From Pseudofabraea citricarpa (Eukaryota > Ascomycota > Leotiomycetes > Helotiales > Dermateaceae): 64,000 nucleotides of DNA. Each line of letters begins with the position of its first letter. The stretch's first letter is position 1. The notes beneath the pieces are model-generated. The model was not told the origin of the DNA, searched no databases, and saw only the letters and a list, made by a program, of their open reading frames with translations. The stretch is from the NCBI GenBank assembly GCA_029641185.1, contig JAPWGK010000001.1, positions 198,501-262,500 on the forward strand, read 5' to 3'. Made by a program: the position numbers and the translations under genes. Shown here one piece after another: positions 31,959 to 45,800 of the stretch.

Positions 31959-33444
31959 TTTTGCTGATTTTCTAATTTTTGGCTTATTGTTAGAAACTCG
32001 GCTTACTTTACTTCTTTGTCCTGAAACAAAATTTGAAGTAAAATGAGGGTTCAGTTTGAATTAAAGCAAATTTTTTATTGTAAACGAATGAACCACCTAG
32101 GTAGGTGGTATTCTGAGGCGACACTTCTAGGTACTATGTTTGCAGGCAAAGGCTATAGAATCACATCTTTGCATTATTTGCCCACCTACGTCATATACCT
32201 CTGAGTCACCCACAGCTGTTCTTTTGTGATAACACTTGAGAGATTTATAAAGATCTGCTCCCTAATACCGCCTCGAAACCCTCAACCCTTAAACTCGTGT
32301 CTGGTAGTTGCTCGGAATATTCCTTTATAAAGTCTTTGGAACTGCAATGTGACGCAAATGTTTTTGTTTGTTGTTCAATGTAGTGATGTTGCCATTATGA
32401 AAATATTGCCAATCTTCTCTCAGGCTTTATCGAAGGTCTCGAGCGAAATTGGCCAGATGTTAGTTTCAATGCAGTCAATCACATGGTGCTTGGCGGACTT
32501 TATAATTCATTTCTTGCTTTGAATCAAAGCAGCGCGATTCTTAGATTTGCGTACTACCACGAAATATTGAATAATGTGATTATAGATATAACCAAAAACA
32601 ACAATAGGAAAAAGCGATTGTAGATCAAAAAATGATATATAAACTAGAAGTATAAGGCTTTGGCTTATTACCTGATAAGAAAGAAAACACACAAATATAA
32701 AGATCTCACCAGATATGATTCTTACCGAGGACCCCTATATTCCAATACTCTGTTGTTCTTACCTATCCTCGCTTTGGCCCCTTGTCCTTCGCTTACTTAG
32801 CGACATGTCCGAAGGGATATTCCTAGCAAGTGTGACAATGTCGACTTCAATACAGCTTAATTTTTGAATCTAGAACCCGGTCGTTGGGATCGAAAACCTG
32901 ATGTTCGTCATAATTCCTTACCTGCAACAGCTGCGCATTTTAGAGAGGCATGTGCAAAAAGGCTTGTCCTTATGAGATTGGCGAGATCGTGCTGGTGATG
33001 CATAACGCAAGGGCCTCGAGATCGCCCTTCTGACATCATACTCCATAAAATCCTGGTCGACACTCCCCTCCTATACGCAAGCAGCTACTGCAGCATGCTC
33101 ACTTACGTTTATGCTGATACGCTGCGCCGCAACTCCACAGCAGGAGGCATGAAACACACAGGGTGGCCTCCTTGTGCGGGGTGTCTGGTCTGACGTGGTA
33201 TTAAGGGTCGTATTAAGATGTTTTCTTGATTCTGGAATCTGGTGACGAAATATTCACATGCCTTCCATCATCAGATCTGTCCATATGATAACTATTAATT
33301 TGATGGTTTCCTGTTGAAATCATCCCTTCTTCCACATCAAATCATAAGCCTCATCCAAGAAATACAAACTCCCAAACATCAATCTATTTCAATAACAATT
33401 ATACCGAAACCAAATATACAACTCTTGACATCTTTATCATCACA
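31959..33444. other. AT-rich intergenic region
   Basis: About 1.5 kb with no convincing coding sequence. It contains a perfect inverted repeat at 32092-32109 and, near the end, the CA-rich leader of the next gene. Confidence 0.55.
32092..32109. repeat. Perfect 8-bp inverted repeat
   Basis: ACCACCTA and TAGGTGGT are separated by GG. It could be a binding site for a dimeric factor, or chance. Confidence 0.6.
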
Positions 33445-33741
33445 ATGTCACAAAACGGAAACAACCAAGGTAGCCAAGGCAACCAGAGCAACCAAGGCGG
33501 CGGACTCCTTGGAGGTCTTCTTGGAGGAGTTGGAGGTGCTCTAGATCAGACAACACAGGGGCTCGGAAATGCAGTTGGACAGACAGTCAACGGTGTGGGA
33601 AATGGTCTGGGACAGGCTACGAACGGAGCAGGGAATCTTGCTGGTGGTGCCGCTGAAGGTGCCGGCAATGCTGTTGGGGGACTGACGAATACTGCTGGTG
33701 GGCTTCTTGGGGGTCTTGGAGGCGGACAGAAGAGGCAATAG
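33445..33741 (+). CDS. Small Gly/Asn-rich protein of 11-residue repeats
   Basis: A 98-residue single-exon gene. After a Gly/Asn/Gln-rich head (1-20) and a GGLLGGLLGG stretch come four contiguous 11-residue units at 39-49, 50-60, 61-71 and 72-82, following G-x-G-N-x-x-G-x-x-x-N/E, with a fifth degenerate unit at 83-93 and a basic end (QKRQ). There are no Cys and no signal peptide. The 11-mer period recalls LEA-like stress proteins, and I infer a disordered or conditionally helical protein. The clear start context (ATCACA ATG) and CA/AT-rich leader support a real gene. Confidence 0.7.
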   Translation: MSQNGNNQGSQGNQSNQGGGLLGGLLGGVGGALDQTTQGLGNAVGQTVNGVGNGLGQATNGAGNLAGGAAEGAGNAVGGLTNTAGGLLGGLGGGQKRQ

Positions 33742-34404
33742 GGATGAGGTTTTGATACCTTGGAATGAACGATAATTTGTATATGATTATGGTTTGATAA
33801 TGGAATAAACGAATCTTGAGCATCATTTGTACCTGTACGGATTGTAGAAGTGTAGGATTCCAGCCTTTCTCTAGGTAAGCAGTAACTTATGATCGTATCC
33901 AGCTTCATATGTTTTTGTACAAATGGAGAGAAGAGGATGTTGATCCTGGAAGATGGAACAAATGTCTCATAATGATACATGCGTGCTTCTCTCCCTACTT
34001 TGATGCTATTCTTTCATATTCGAATAGTATACTTTGTTCACGGAGAATAGGAGGTAAGAGCGTTATGGAATATTATTGTATTGGTTGATTGATTAAAAAC
34101 CTAGCTACAATGTGTGTTGAGGAAATATGACGAAATACACGGAGCATATGTACCACGTGATATGATACACGTGACTGGAGTGGATTCCATCCATCCATCC
34201 AGCATACTTTATTCTTTACAAAAGAATCTTTTGAACTAGAATCCGACATCTGAGAAGTCATATGACTGGGTTTGTCCTGTTTGGCAGTTCCTCGAGCTAT
34301 ATAAGCTCTCACAACCTCCACAACCACGTAGAATAGTACAACTCAATACAATCCTTTCACCTCCACATGATTGATCCCCAATTCGTGAATGCCTCTCAAT
34401 AGAA
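33742..34404. other. Convergent intergenic region
   Basis: A 663-bp spacer between convergent genes. It includes a short CATC repeat near 34185-34200. No gene was seen. Confidence 0.55.
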
Positions 34405-35779
<1,375 letters not shown>

Positions 35780-36246
35780 TTTCAAAAGTAATGATGATTG
35801 TTGACATGAAGATTGATATGAAAGTTAGTTGTAAGGGGGCAAATTCGGCTGCTAGTCCAAATACACCCTAGCGGCTGATGGGGCCCGGCAATGTCATAGG
35901 TTCGGGTCGCTTCCGAGAGAGGGGTTGGCCGGACCGGAGAAACACACCATAGACAACAAATAATATGACCTCAGACAATTTACAGATTTTTAATGTTTAC
36001 AAATATCTGACGTGTGTTATATCATATTTTCAATTCGCTTTAGCAATTTGCACACTTTAAGATCCTTACTCGTTCAGTCTTTTGATCTCTTCGCCAGTGC
36101 CAGAAATCGGTTTGTCATATCATGTACGAGCCAGTGGGGGGCCACCTAAACTCATTTTATTTAATCCCTCTTAGCAAGGCAGGTAGATAGATCTGCTGAA
36201 GAAGCAAACCCAGACTAAAACAGTCACATATAGACTTCACTAACGT
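35780..36246. other. Intergenic region
   Basis: A 467-bp spacer holding the kinase promoter. No gene was seen. Confidence 0.55.
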
Positions 36247-36624
36247 TCACCTGTCCTTAGCCTTGACATCCGTTACACCGTTTTCATCCACATGGATTGT
36301 CTCAACTCTTGCGTTCTTCTCATTGAGCATCTGAATTGATATAACCTTCTCCTTCTTGCCAGTTCCATCGTGACTAAGATGAGGTGTCGTGCCCCTGAAA
36401 TAAATCAGATCTAGGATAACCGGCATAAAATCAATGCGTAAAATGTACTTCAGTTTAATGTCCTTGATCACGGCATTCTAAAGATTACTCGTGGTTAGTG
36501 AATGCTTATTGTCTTCCAATGGGTAGAAGGTACTCACGTTGCTCATTCTTTCCGCACATGCCTTCTCCGCGTAGCCTTTCAAAGGTGCAGCAAGCCCGTT
36601 CAACTTAGACTTCCAGCCAGGCAT
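36247..36624 (-). CDS. Small hypothetical protein (105 aa)
   Basis: Two exons, 36538-36624 and 36247-36477, join through GTGAGT..TTTAG in phase 0. The product begins MPGWKSKLNGLAAPLKGY and continues NAVIKDIKLKYILRIDFMPVILDLIYF. It is basic and partly hydrophobic, with no Cys-rich effector pattern and no motif I know. The consensus splice sites and conserved phase support it; the function is unknown. Confidence 0.55.
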
Positions 36625-37824
36625 CTTGAAATTTCGGTAGAATATATTTATTAGAATGCGAAGTGACAAGGTGAATGAATAATGAGCTCGTTCATATTTG
36701 GTCTGGGCATATGGTATCTATATATACATACTGTTCCTCCTGATACTTTGGCCGAAGTCATGGGCCGAGGAACACAAGTCTTAATCTGAACTGTTGGACT
36801 GAAAGCCATGAATGAGCGGGCGTGCATAGCCAAGGGTGGAATTTATTCTAGCTTCTATGCACATCTCCCAAAACAATCTTAACATTGATAGAAAGCTAAT
36901 ACCGTTTAAGCTGAATGGTCTGCAATGATTCAGGTGCAGGTTATTGTTGTTGGCACTCCGAAATTGCTCCACATATCTAACAAGGCGCAGCCCGCTGCTT
37001 TCACTTTGAGAACGTTGCATGCTGCACCACACCAGATATAGGTCTTCCGTAACTGACATTTTCCGAAGACAGTATTATTGGAGATCCATCATTTCTATGA
37101 CATGACGAGTTTATAAAGCAGGATGAGAAGATTCAATTACAAGCCATGGTCGCTAGTGATGAGATTAAACGGTCAGCGAGAAACAAAATATAAATTGCGC
37201 CATCATGAAAGGAATAACACCGAAATCGCGTCGAATAGATATTGTAATGAAAACGAGCGAGTATTTTGTGATGCCATGGATTCTTTACGGATCTTTCGGC
37301 GACCGCAGCGAACGTTCTGATCAATACGGAGTCGCAATTCTTGATAGTCCTCTCGCAGCCTTTGGATAGAAGAGCAAAGTAAAATCGAAGCATGTTTCAA
37401 TTGTTTATTTCCTCAGCTTAGATAACTGACGAATTGACGACCGAGATAATAGGTTTGCAGGCATTCTTTCAAGGGTAGATAATGGGCAATTTCACCGCAT
37501 TGGAATCATCAAAGCTCTGAGTCACCCATGGATGAGAGTTTATGGAGCTTTGAACCCGGAGAAGAGAAGATTTTCGAGAGAGGAGGCCTAAAGAGGGGTT
37601 TAGATACAACATAAAAGTGGACCAAATATGTATCTCCACATCACCTGATTTGAAGCTGACAGATGTCCACAAAATACTTTCCAAGTGGAGAAATGTAGCC
37701 AGTATTATGTAAAAGCAACATACAATCGCAAAATCGATTCAGAGAAGTCGCCTCGTTTGAAGTTAACAGTAGTCATTCAGATTGCTCACTGGAAAGAATA
37801 CTGAAATTATAAACCATACACGCG
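36625..37824. other. Intergenic region
   Basis: 1.2 kb between two minus-strand genes. A 92-codon frame on the minus strand (ATG 37059) is not supported by splice or codon pattern. Nothing else was recognised. Confidence 0.5.
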
Positions 37825-39724
37825 CTAGGTATCTTTTTCACCTTTCTCCTCAACATTTCCTGGCACAGATGACTCAGAAACCGAATTCTCGGCTTTGGCT
37901 GCTGCACCTTTCCCGAACAACGAACCTATCTTCCATCCTGCTTTCGGTGCCTCATTCTTGTTTTCAGTTGTCTTCTCTTCGAGAGGTTGGTCAGGTTTGA
38001 CTTCTTGGCCTGGGTTTGAAACCATAGTTGATGTGCTCTCTCCACGTTTCACTATCATAGACTTGACATTCCATCCAGCATTGACAACACCAGAGCCAGC
38101 ATTCTGAGCTATGCGTAGAAGGCCTTGAAGGTATTTTTGGCGTTCTGTAGTAGCTTCATCGCTTTCCATGTCATCTGGGAGCGGAATTGCCGCAGCAGTA
38201 GCCACAATATCTAGTGGTGATTCATCCTCGTTGGTTGGTACTCCATCAGCTGGTGTCGATTTCTCTGCATCAGCTTCCCGTTCGATATCTTCAATCGTCA
38301 TTGGTGATTTATCTTCTTCTGTTTCAATCTCGATTGGAGAAGTATCGATAACTTCGGACTCGTCATGGAACCATTTAACGATCATGTCCCTCGCATTGGC
38401 TGTCATGTTATGATATGAATCATTCAGTCCTGGCTTGAAGATAGTCGTATGAGCCACAACCTCATCCTTTGCATTTGTATTGACACTTCTAGAGAAGAGT
38501 TCATGAGCCTTCTGATCCTTTTCGGGAACGGCACAGAAAGTTCTCTCAGGCACAAAATATCCGCCTGTCCAGTATCCGTTCTCTCCCAACGAGAAGTATA
38601 TATTCTGGATCCCAATTCCTCGTAATCCTGCTAGTCTCTCCAATCGTCGGTTCATCTCTTTCTGTCGCATCAGCGCACCAACGAATTGCAGATGTGTGGA
38701 TAGCCACTCGAAAGATTGGCCGACACTATCTCGATTGATGTATGCCAGGCCATTGCCTATCGCATCAAAACTCTGAGCGTAACTTCTTTTCAGAGTATTC
38801 CGATTTAAACTCCGTACCCCGTTCATGATTTGTTCTCGATTCGTATATGCAGCAACCCCACCAGCGGCGATGGCACCGTATGTACCTGATCGAATTGCAA
38901 GGATCTGCCAAGCTTTCCATTTCGGAGACGTAGTGGTGGAAGTAGAAGTAGAACTTGAAGTAGCAGCAGCGGAAGCAGCCCTTGGAAGCGTTGCACTATA
39001 AAGACCTGCTGAAACTGCTGACATGGCATTCCATACATTGCTGACTTTCTGATAGTTGGAGAAGGCGCCGTACACAAACATAGATCGGGCCAGTCCGTTG
39101 TAGGGAGTATCGAAGGTCAGGATACCGTGTACGTGTGGGAATATATGGTCATGCGATTCTTCTCTCTTCGCATCTAGGATGGAGAATATTGAGTCTGAAG
39201 CGATCAAGCCTCTATTTTGCTGCTTTATCAGTCCATATTTTTTCGTCAAAGATCCCATACTGACTTACCCCATAGAATGAGCAACCAACACAACACCGAC
39301 TGAATTATCCTGTGGCGGCCAGGGGACTTTGCATCTCTGTTTTCTGATGTCCATTACTTTCTCCTTCAGCCTGCATCGTGGTTAATAACCGATAACCCGT
39401 TCCCATACTCTCCTTACCATTCTGTGAAGTTTGCAGCGCATTGCGCGAGATCTCCTTTCGTCTCATACTTGGGATATACAGCCACCTCGACATGATCTTC
39501 CGGGAGCGCATCGGCGACCAAACTTCTCAAATGCTGGGATCATTATTAGCGATGAATTCAATCAGTATGATAAAGACGATCTTGCCTCAGGGAATCCACC
39601 AAAGGTATCCACATCTCCCTATATTTACATGCAAGTCAGCACTTTACCATCCAAACCATGGCACAAAACCAGATTTGCGTACCTTAAACCCATGAATAAA
39701 AGCAAGTAAAAGCGTTCTCGTCAT
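37825..39724 (-). CDS. DUF676-like alpha/beta hydrolase (putative lipase)
   Basis: Five exons, 39683-39724, 39586-39618, 39418-39533, 39269-39370 and 37825-39211, encode 559 residues. The N-terminal hydrolase fold reads LLLAFIHGFK, GDVDTFGGFPE, then VVLVAHSMGG with the nucleophile Ser at about 96 (G/A-x-S-x-G), and later FDTPYNGL. This resembles the DUF676 serine esterase/lipase family of fungi. A Ser/Thr-rich linker and an Ala/Gly-rich hydrophobic segment (YGAIAAGGVAAYT) follow, possibly membrane-associated. The last 200 residues are acidic and Lys-rich, probably disordered. The intron at 39534-39585 uses a GC donor. An internal ATG at 39258 lies within the last intron and is not the start. 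Confidence 0.85.
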
Positions 39725-41444
39725 CTCGTCAAGATTGTCGTTTAATAATTATTTCGAGTCGTACTGTGGCGAGCATTGGTACATTGCGATGCAGTGAATT
39801 ATTCGAACGCTGCTGTGGCGCATACCATTTCTCGTGACGTGTGGCGAAGATGAAGTCATACCCTTTCGGGCTCGCATAAAGGTGGAAACAGGATTTGAGA
39901 GGGGAAACCTTTGGAGAAAAGCGAGCTAGAGTTTAGATGGCGTGGTGCTAGTTATTCACTCGTCTGTTTCGTTTGGGGAGATCCTTGTGCTTTGGCTCCT
40001 GACTTCGATTTCAGCGCCATGTGTGAAACAGTCTAGTAGGTAGACGTTCTTGAGGGTTGGAGATTACGTGGCTTGGATATTGATTCGGATCAGATAAAAC
40101 AAGAATTTTCAAGGTTGGAGGATTTAGCCAAAAGCATGTGAACAGGCAAGGATGGGTCTAGATTCGAATGAATATCTAGCGCCCTTTGTCTTGTCTGGGG
40201 GTTCTACCAATCCCGAGCGTATGAGTAATACTATTAGCTATCTTATCCACTCTTTTGCGTACTTGTAAATTTAACCTAGTATATAATACTTTCTCAAGAA
40301 CTTAATATGTATAGTAATCAGGTTCAACTATGTGGTAATGTGGTGTAGAGACAGCTAGCTTCTCGGGTAATTGGGGTGTCTTCTAAAATATTGTAGCATC
40401 TTAGATTCTAGATATAGGGCAAAAGGGAGAATGTTTGGTTTTGAAGATGCAAATAATATTCAACTACAAATCCCTACCAGATACCTAATTAATTGTTGAG
40501 CTGGCCAGTGTTTTTCGGAAGAGGAGAACTTGTTAGGTTAACTGATGGATTTTTTTCCCGCCATGTACCAACCGACATGCATTCTTTATTGCTCTGAGTT
40601 ATCAATACAGTACATCTTAGCCCCATATTCAGGTCAGCAGTTTCTCAGGCTAAATCACTGGACGGCGGACATGTCATACTGACAATCTTATGCGACCTCG
40701 AAGCTTAGTAACAGCAATACAAACTCCAAACGAGTCCAAGAAGTATTAATTATAAAGGAATTATATAAAGAACAGTTGGAAATTATACAATTGTTTTTAT
40801 ATTGCGGGTATAAACAGTTTACTTACGTGTGCTCCAAATTTAATCGCTACCCAGACAGCAATCGCGAACCTCGTCGCGTAATTTTCGCTCGCTTCTTTCT
40901 CCACCTTGGTGGGACTTTAACACCACAGCACTCGCTGCCACCTAATATTTGCCGTCATGTTTTCTTGCTTGAACTTGATAACTAATAGTAGTATATAAAA
41001 AACACCCACTTATATAGTATGGAGAAGTATACCAGAGAAATTCACTTTAGTATATAGGCCTAAAACAGAAACAGATGTCAGATTTCTCAACATTTGTCTT
41101 CACAACCTATGAAGTTGTGATACTAGCCAGTCTATTCGCTTTACCATATCGCGATAATGATTCTCCGAGTTAGTGAGTTTACAGCTTTGTGCTGGATAGA
41201 AGAGCAGAGCGTGAGGGTACTTGTTCCCTTATTGCTGCCACCTTCTGATCTACGAAGATCGACATTTCCATCCTGCACAACCACCATTCCGAGGGTGGGA
41301 AGTTCATCGCTTACTGATACCCCCCAAGAAATTCTTGTAGGTTTCCTGCTCTAATATCCACATATCACTTGCTTACAGACCAGTTTGCCGCGCATCTGAC
41401 AACCTGCACGAACAACCAGCACAGCTTGCGCTCCACAATCCAGC
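39725..41444. other. AT-rich intergenic region
   Basis: 1.7 kb of mostly AT-rich sequence with no supported gene. A 69-codon frame at 40776-40985 and a 33-codon frame from ATG 41075 could be gene debris, but nothing identifies them. No terminal repeats or transposase remnants are visible. Confidence 0.5.
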
Positions 41445-42299
41445 ATGATGAATCTCCGTGCGTACCGCATGGTGGGTGCATCTCGATCTGACAAGATGGA
41501 AATGGAGTCCAAGATCATAGAAGCACTGGAGCTGTTCAGGCTCGAGCTACCCGATCCCGACCGACAGCTCGCAAAGCCCGCACTCTCCGAGTTTACGCTG
41601 TTCCCGCAACTCGCGCCAGAGATCCGCTGCAAGATCTGGCAAATGATGTTTCCACGAGGCCGCAATGTCAACATAGGGATCTGGTATGACTACGACGGGC
41701 TCAGAGACGAGGCACACCATCCGATTACGCTGCGCGTTAACCGAGAGAGCCGAGCCGAGACGCAGAGGTTCTACTTCGCCTTCTATCAGCTCGACCCGTT
41801 TGTGCACATAGACTTGGAGACCATATCAGTGGAGGACGAATTTGGTGGAGTGCTGAGCATAGAGCCTGCCCGGTGCATCTACATAGACCCCTGGAAGGAC
41901 CTTGCCGAGCTCGATTACTGGCACACGTCGCGGAGGACCGTGGAGTATATGATTGACTTCTGGCGTCAGAAGTATCCTCGCTGTGTCGACTCGATTCGAA
42001 GACTGCGATTGAACGATGTGTACCTTGATCCATTCCCGACCTATCGTGGGGAGGTCAAGCCGAAGAAACTAGATATTGACAGAGAAGCACGGCGTCATTG
42101 CTGGATTTTAAGGCACTTTCATGGCCTGGAGGAGTTGACTCTGAGCTTTAAGAAGTTCCCACAAGTTTATCGGAGTGCTTCTGATGCTCGGACAATGAAG
42201 TACATCATATCGGAGTTTTTCTTAAAGCAAAAAGTCTCCTTCCCTGGCTGCAGTATCCCGAAGATTTCCATTATGCGCAAAGGTGTGCTTGAGGAGTGA
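41445..42299 (+). CDS. 2EXR-domain protein
   Basis: A single-exon gene of 284 residues. LSEFTLFPQLAPEIRCKIWQMMFP and ITLRVNRESRAETQRFY are the two conserved parts of the fungal 2EXR family. The C-terminal half (FHGLEELTLSF and FPGCSIPKIS) aligns in style with the 2EXR gene at 18049-19410, which has FHGLKELSFVCGY and YPECRIPNIS. This copy lacks the Cys-rich insert and the acidic tail. Two tandem ATGs (41445, 41448) start the frame. The role of the family is unknown. Confidence 0.82.
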   Translation: MMNLRAYRMVGASRSDKMEMESKIIEALELFRLELPDPDRQLAKPALSEFTLFPQLAPEIRCKIWQMMFPRGRNVNIGIWYDYDGLRDEAHHPITLRVNRESRAETQRFYFAFYQLDPFVHIDLETISVEDEFGGVLSIEPARCIYIDPWKDLAELDYWHTSRRTVEYMIDFWRQKYPRCVDSIRRLRLNDVYLDPFPTYRGEVKPKKLDIDREARRHCWILRHFHGLEELTLSFKKFPQVYRSASDARTMKYIISEFFLKQKVSFPGCSIPKISIMRKGVLEE

Positions 42300-42899
42300 A
42301 GGCACGTACCCTAGAAAAGACGTAAAATGGTTGGGTAGATGGGAGAAGCACAAACCGAGCAGCAAGGAAGGTATTATACGACTTAGAAGCGTCATGCTTC
42401 TTTCTCACGCCGTCCGAATCTATGGACTGCTTCATATCCGTCACTTCGGTGGAAACGAGGACAAGCGATAGGCAGATATGTCAGTTCATTGTGCAAATGA
42501 AAACAGAGTTTAAAAAGCATTGATAATTTGATTGTGAGATACGACGCGATCAGGGGGCGAAGAATGATCTCTAGCAGGTGTATTTACCTGAAATAGTCTT
42601 GGGCATGTGAGATAGCCATTGCCTTCATCTCTATCAAGAGTACTTGAAAATAAAAAGGCAGCAGTGACAGCCTGAAATTCAAGACCGAGGCCAAAGCCGT
42701 ACTTTGTTATTTGTAGAACGACTTACGATGCTTTAAACTGTCGAGAATGATACGTTTTATTTTCATGCATTCATTTCACATCAAATCTTGCTACCATGCT
42801 CCACAAGTGGATAATGAAATTCATTTCAACGCTCTATCCCAACGCCTCTCGCTATGCCACACTAATGTAATACATACACATACTAAGCACAAAGAAGAT
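42300..42899. other. Convergent intergenic region
   Basis: A 600-bp spacer between the 3' ends of the 2EXR and P4-ATPase genes. No feature was recognised. Confidence 0.55.
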
Positions 42900-45800
42900 C
42901 TATATGCCCTGTACTTTCCGATACGAAGGCGGCTTGATGGCCCGTCTGATCAGCTTTCCGGCATATGGCGGAATCAAGGATATTGCAGAGATGGCGGCCA
43001 CGCGCCAAACAAAGCCCCTGGATTCATTAGTAAGAGTACTCGATTGAAGTAGTATGGGAAGGGGGGACATACAAGGTTAAAACGAATTGCAAATCAAAGT
43101 AGCGGCCAAGGAATGGAATGGATCCCAGGTAAACAAACAAGGTGCCTACGAGACTACCTATCATTACCGGATGCCAAGTCGTTATCTCGAAGGCTACCAT
43201 AGTTAATTCGTTTAGCACTAGCACGGTGAAGGAAACGGCCACCATCTTTGGCCCGTCAGTTTCAGTGAGGATCTGCGAGAGGCCTTGAATCATCCCTCCT
43301 TGGTAGATCGAGACGAAGACCCATACAAAGAAAGTGCGGTACGAAAGAGAAGAGCCCGTTGTCAATTCTTTGTACAGTTCAGGATAAAGATTAGCTAGAT
43401 TTTCGTCAACATCTTTATCGAGGACCAAGGAGAACACGGGTGCCATCGTATAAACAGTTGCATAACCAACAAGAAGCCAGTCCTAAATCAAGTTAGAGAG
43501 ATATATAAAGTCACTTAGACAAAAACATACCTTGTAAAGTCCCTCTGGCCTGAAATTGATGGCTATACTGTACATTGTCTGACAAACACTGATGATCAAT
43601 CCTCGATGTATAACAAACTGAGCAAGCTTAGCACTCCGTTTGTAGCTGTTGCGGCCATGCCACACAAGAAGTTTTGTCAAGTGACAAAATTGTTCAATCG
43701 AGAAATCAGCAGCCAGACTAGCTTGTCTTCCTTCTTTGCCGACTATACCAACACCAACATCAGCAGCCTGGATCATGGATACATCGTTTCCTCCGTCGCC
43801 AATGCAACAGATTCGCTTCTTCGTATACTCTCGAATCAGTTTAGCAATGTCTGCCTTCTGGGTTGGCGAGCAGCGACAGGCAACAACGGTTGGGAGGAGC
43901 ACGGCTAATGATATAAATTCTGTGCGGAAATGTGTGAGTAAGAGCGCAATGCTTTCTCCATCGATAAGCATGCATGCATCTGTCTTGCTGCGAAGAAAGT
44001 CAAGGTGATCTTGCACATCCTCCTTCCGTTTGAGTTGAGCGATAGTGTGTATGTATTGTCCTCGTGCTACCAATTTGGCGCTGACGGCGACGCAGCGAGC
44101 TGTCTCAACCTTGTCACCAGTCAACATCCAGATTTTAATGCCCGCATTTCGTAGCAGTTCCAACGAGGGCTTAACGTCCTTCTGAAGTTTATCTTCAACT
44201 CCGGTAACGCCTAAAAGTTCCAAGTCTCGCTCCAAGTAGTGGGCAACGACCCTTGCCATTCCAGTGTCGCGTCCATTTAAGGAAAGTGATGCATCCTTAT
44301 AATTTTTAGAGAATTCTTGGTATTGCTGAGTCGACATCTTCTTTCTGCCAACTACTAGCGTTCTCAAGCCTTCTCTTGCCATATTTGCTGTTTCTTCATC
44401 TAGCCAATCGTTCGCGGCGACAATGGAGGTCATGACAGTATCAGCCCCCTTCTGATAGAACCAGATTTCACCTGCTTCAACTGATTTGCTCGAAGGCGTT
44501 TCTGTACCGTCTAAAAATTGAACAATGATTCCCATACGTTTCCCATCTGATGTGAAGGGGAAAACTTCGAGGACTCGAACCCGCACGACTGGACGGCCAG
44601 TATCTACTGATTGAAGAAGCATACTTTGACGATCACGATGAATAAGACGAAGACCAACAGCTTCCGTCCATTTAACAATAGCAATTTCATCGGGCGAAGA
44701 GGCTTGGTAAGATGTAATCGTGCGACCATTTTCTTCCTCTATTGTGGGCGTTACATTATGGCATATTGCTAGTGCAAGTACCACATCGCGAACACGAGAA
44801 CCAATTTCTCGGCGTGTTCGTGTAGTTGATGTTGAGCTTGGGGTAAAATTGGAAGATGGCGTGATAAGAACCGAGGGTTGATTGACATCAGAAGACGCAG
44901 GAACAGAGAACCCTTGTTTGATATACGAAGCTACTTCGTCCATGGCTTCATTGGCATATGATACAGTTCCCACGTGAATCTTTTTCATCTCCATTTCGTT
45001 CTGCGTGAGTGTCCCGGTTTTATCGCTTAGGAGATACTCGATTCGACCAAGTTCTTCTGGAATTGTGCTGGTTCGGACGACTGCGCCCTCTATTCCTGGA
45101 TCTCGTTGTATGAACCACGAGTACACACTCTTACCCATGTCCAAGTTAACCCGTAGACTAATTGGGACAATGGTAGAGAACAGGACCAAGAATCTCACAA
45201 TCTTAACGTACCATTTCAAGCCCTCAACTGTTTGGAATCCTTCCAATGCAACGAGGACGAACGATAGCGTCAGAGTTAAACCACATAGAATCTTTGTAAG
45301 GGAGTTGATCTCATATTCTAGTAGACCAGTCTTGGAACGAGATGGTGAGGTTGAAAGGGCTGATCTTGTTTGCGGGCCAGTGTAGACAATGACAGCCAAG
45401 GTTGTGGCATTTGAAGCAAGAACCGTGTTTGCCCAAGCGGTATTATCAATCGACAGGGGTGAATTATGTGAATTTTTACTGTCATCGTTTGGGCTGACCT
45501 CGTTTTTGAGCGGCGAAGGCTGGCCGCCAGACCTGGAAACATGGGGATCATAACCGCCAACCGATTTTGGTTCTAGCTCTATCGTACCAAGAAATTCGTT
45601 GACCTTTTTATCTGGCTTTCCAGCCGTGACCCGGAGTCGCACAAACTCGCACGTTTCAATCGATTGCGTCAAGGGGGAGCCCAAACGTAGTTTCCAGTCT
45701 GTTTCTCCGTCTAATTGATCTGTTCGAATAAATGTTTCTCCAGATCCACCAGCATCTGCTGATGGGGTATTCCCCATCAGTGAAGTCGACTCAAGCCCTT

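Noticed and set aside
36781..37059. 92-codon minus-strand ORF with ATG
   Set aside because: No recognisable motif, no splice support and an Asn/Ser/Leu-rich composition expected by chance in AT-rich DNA.
39725..41444. Possible transposon relic in the AT-rich spacer
   Set aside because: I found no terminal repeats, target-site duplications or transposase/reverse-transcriptase motifs.
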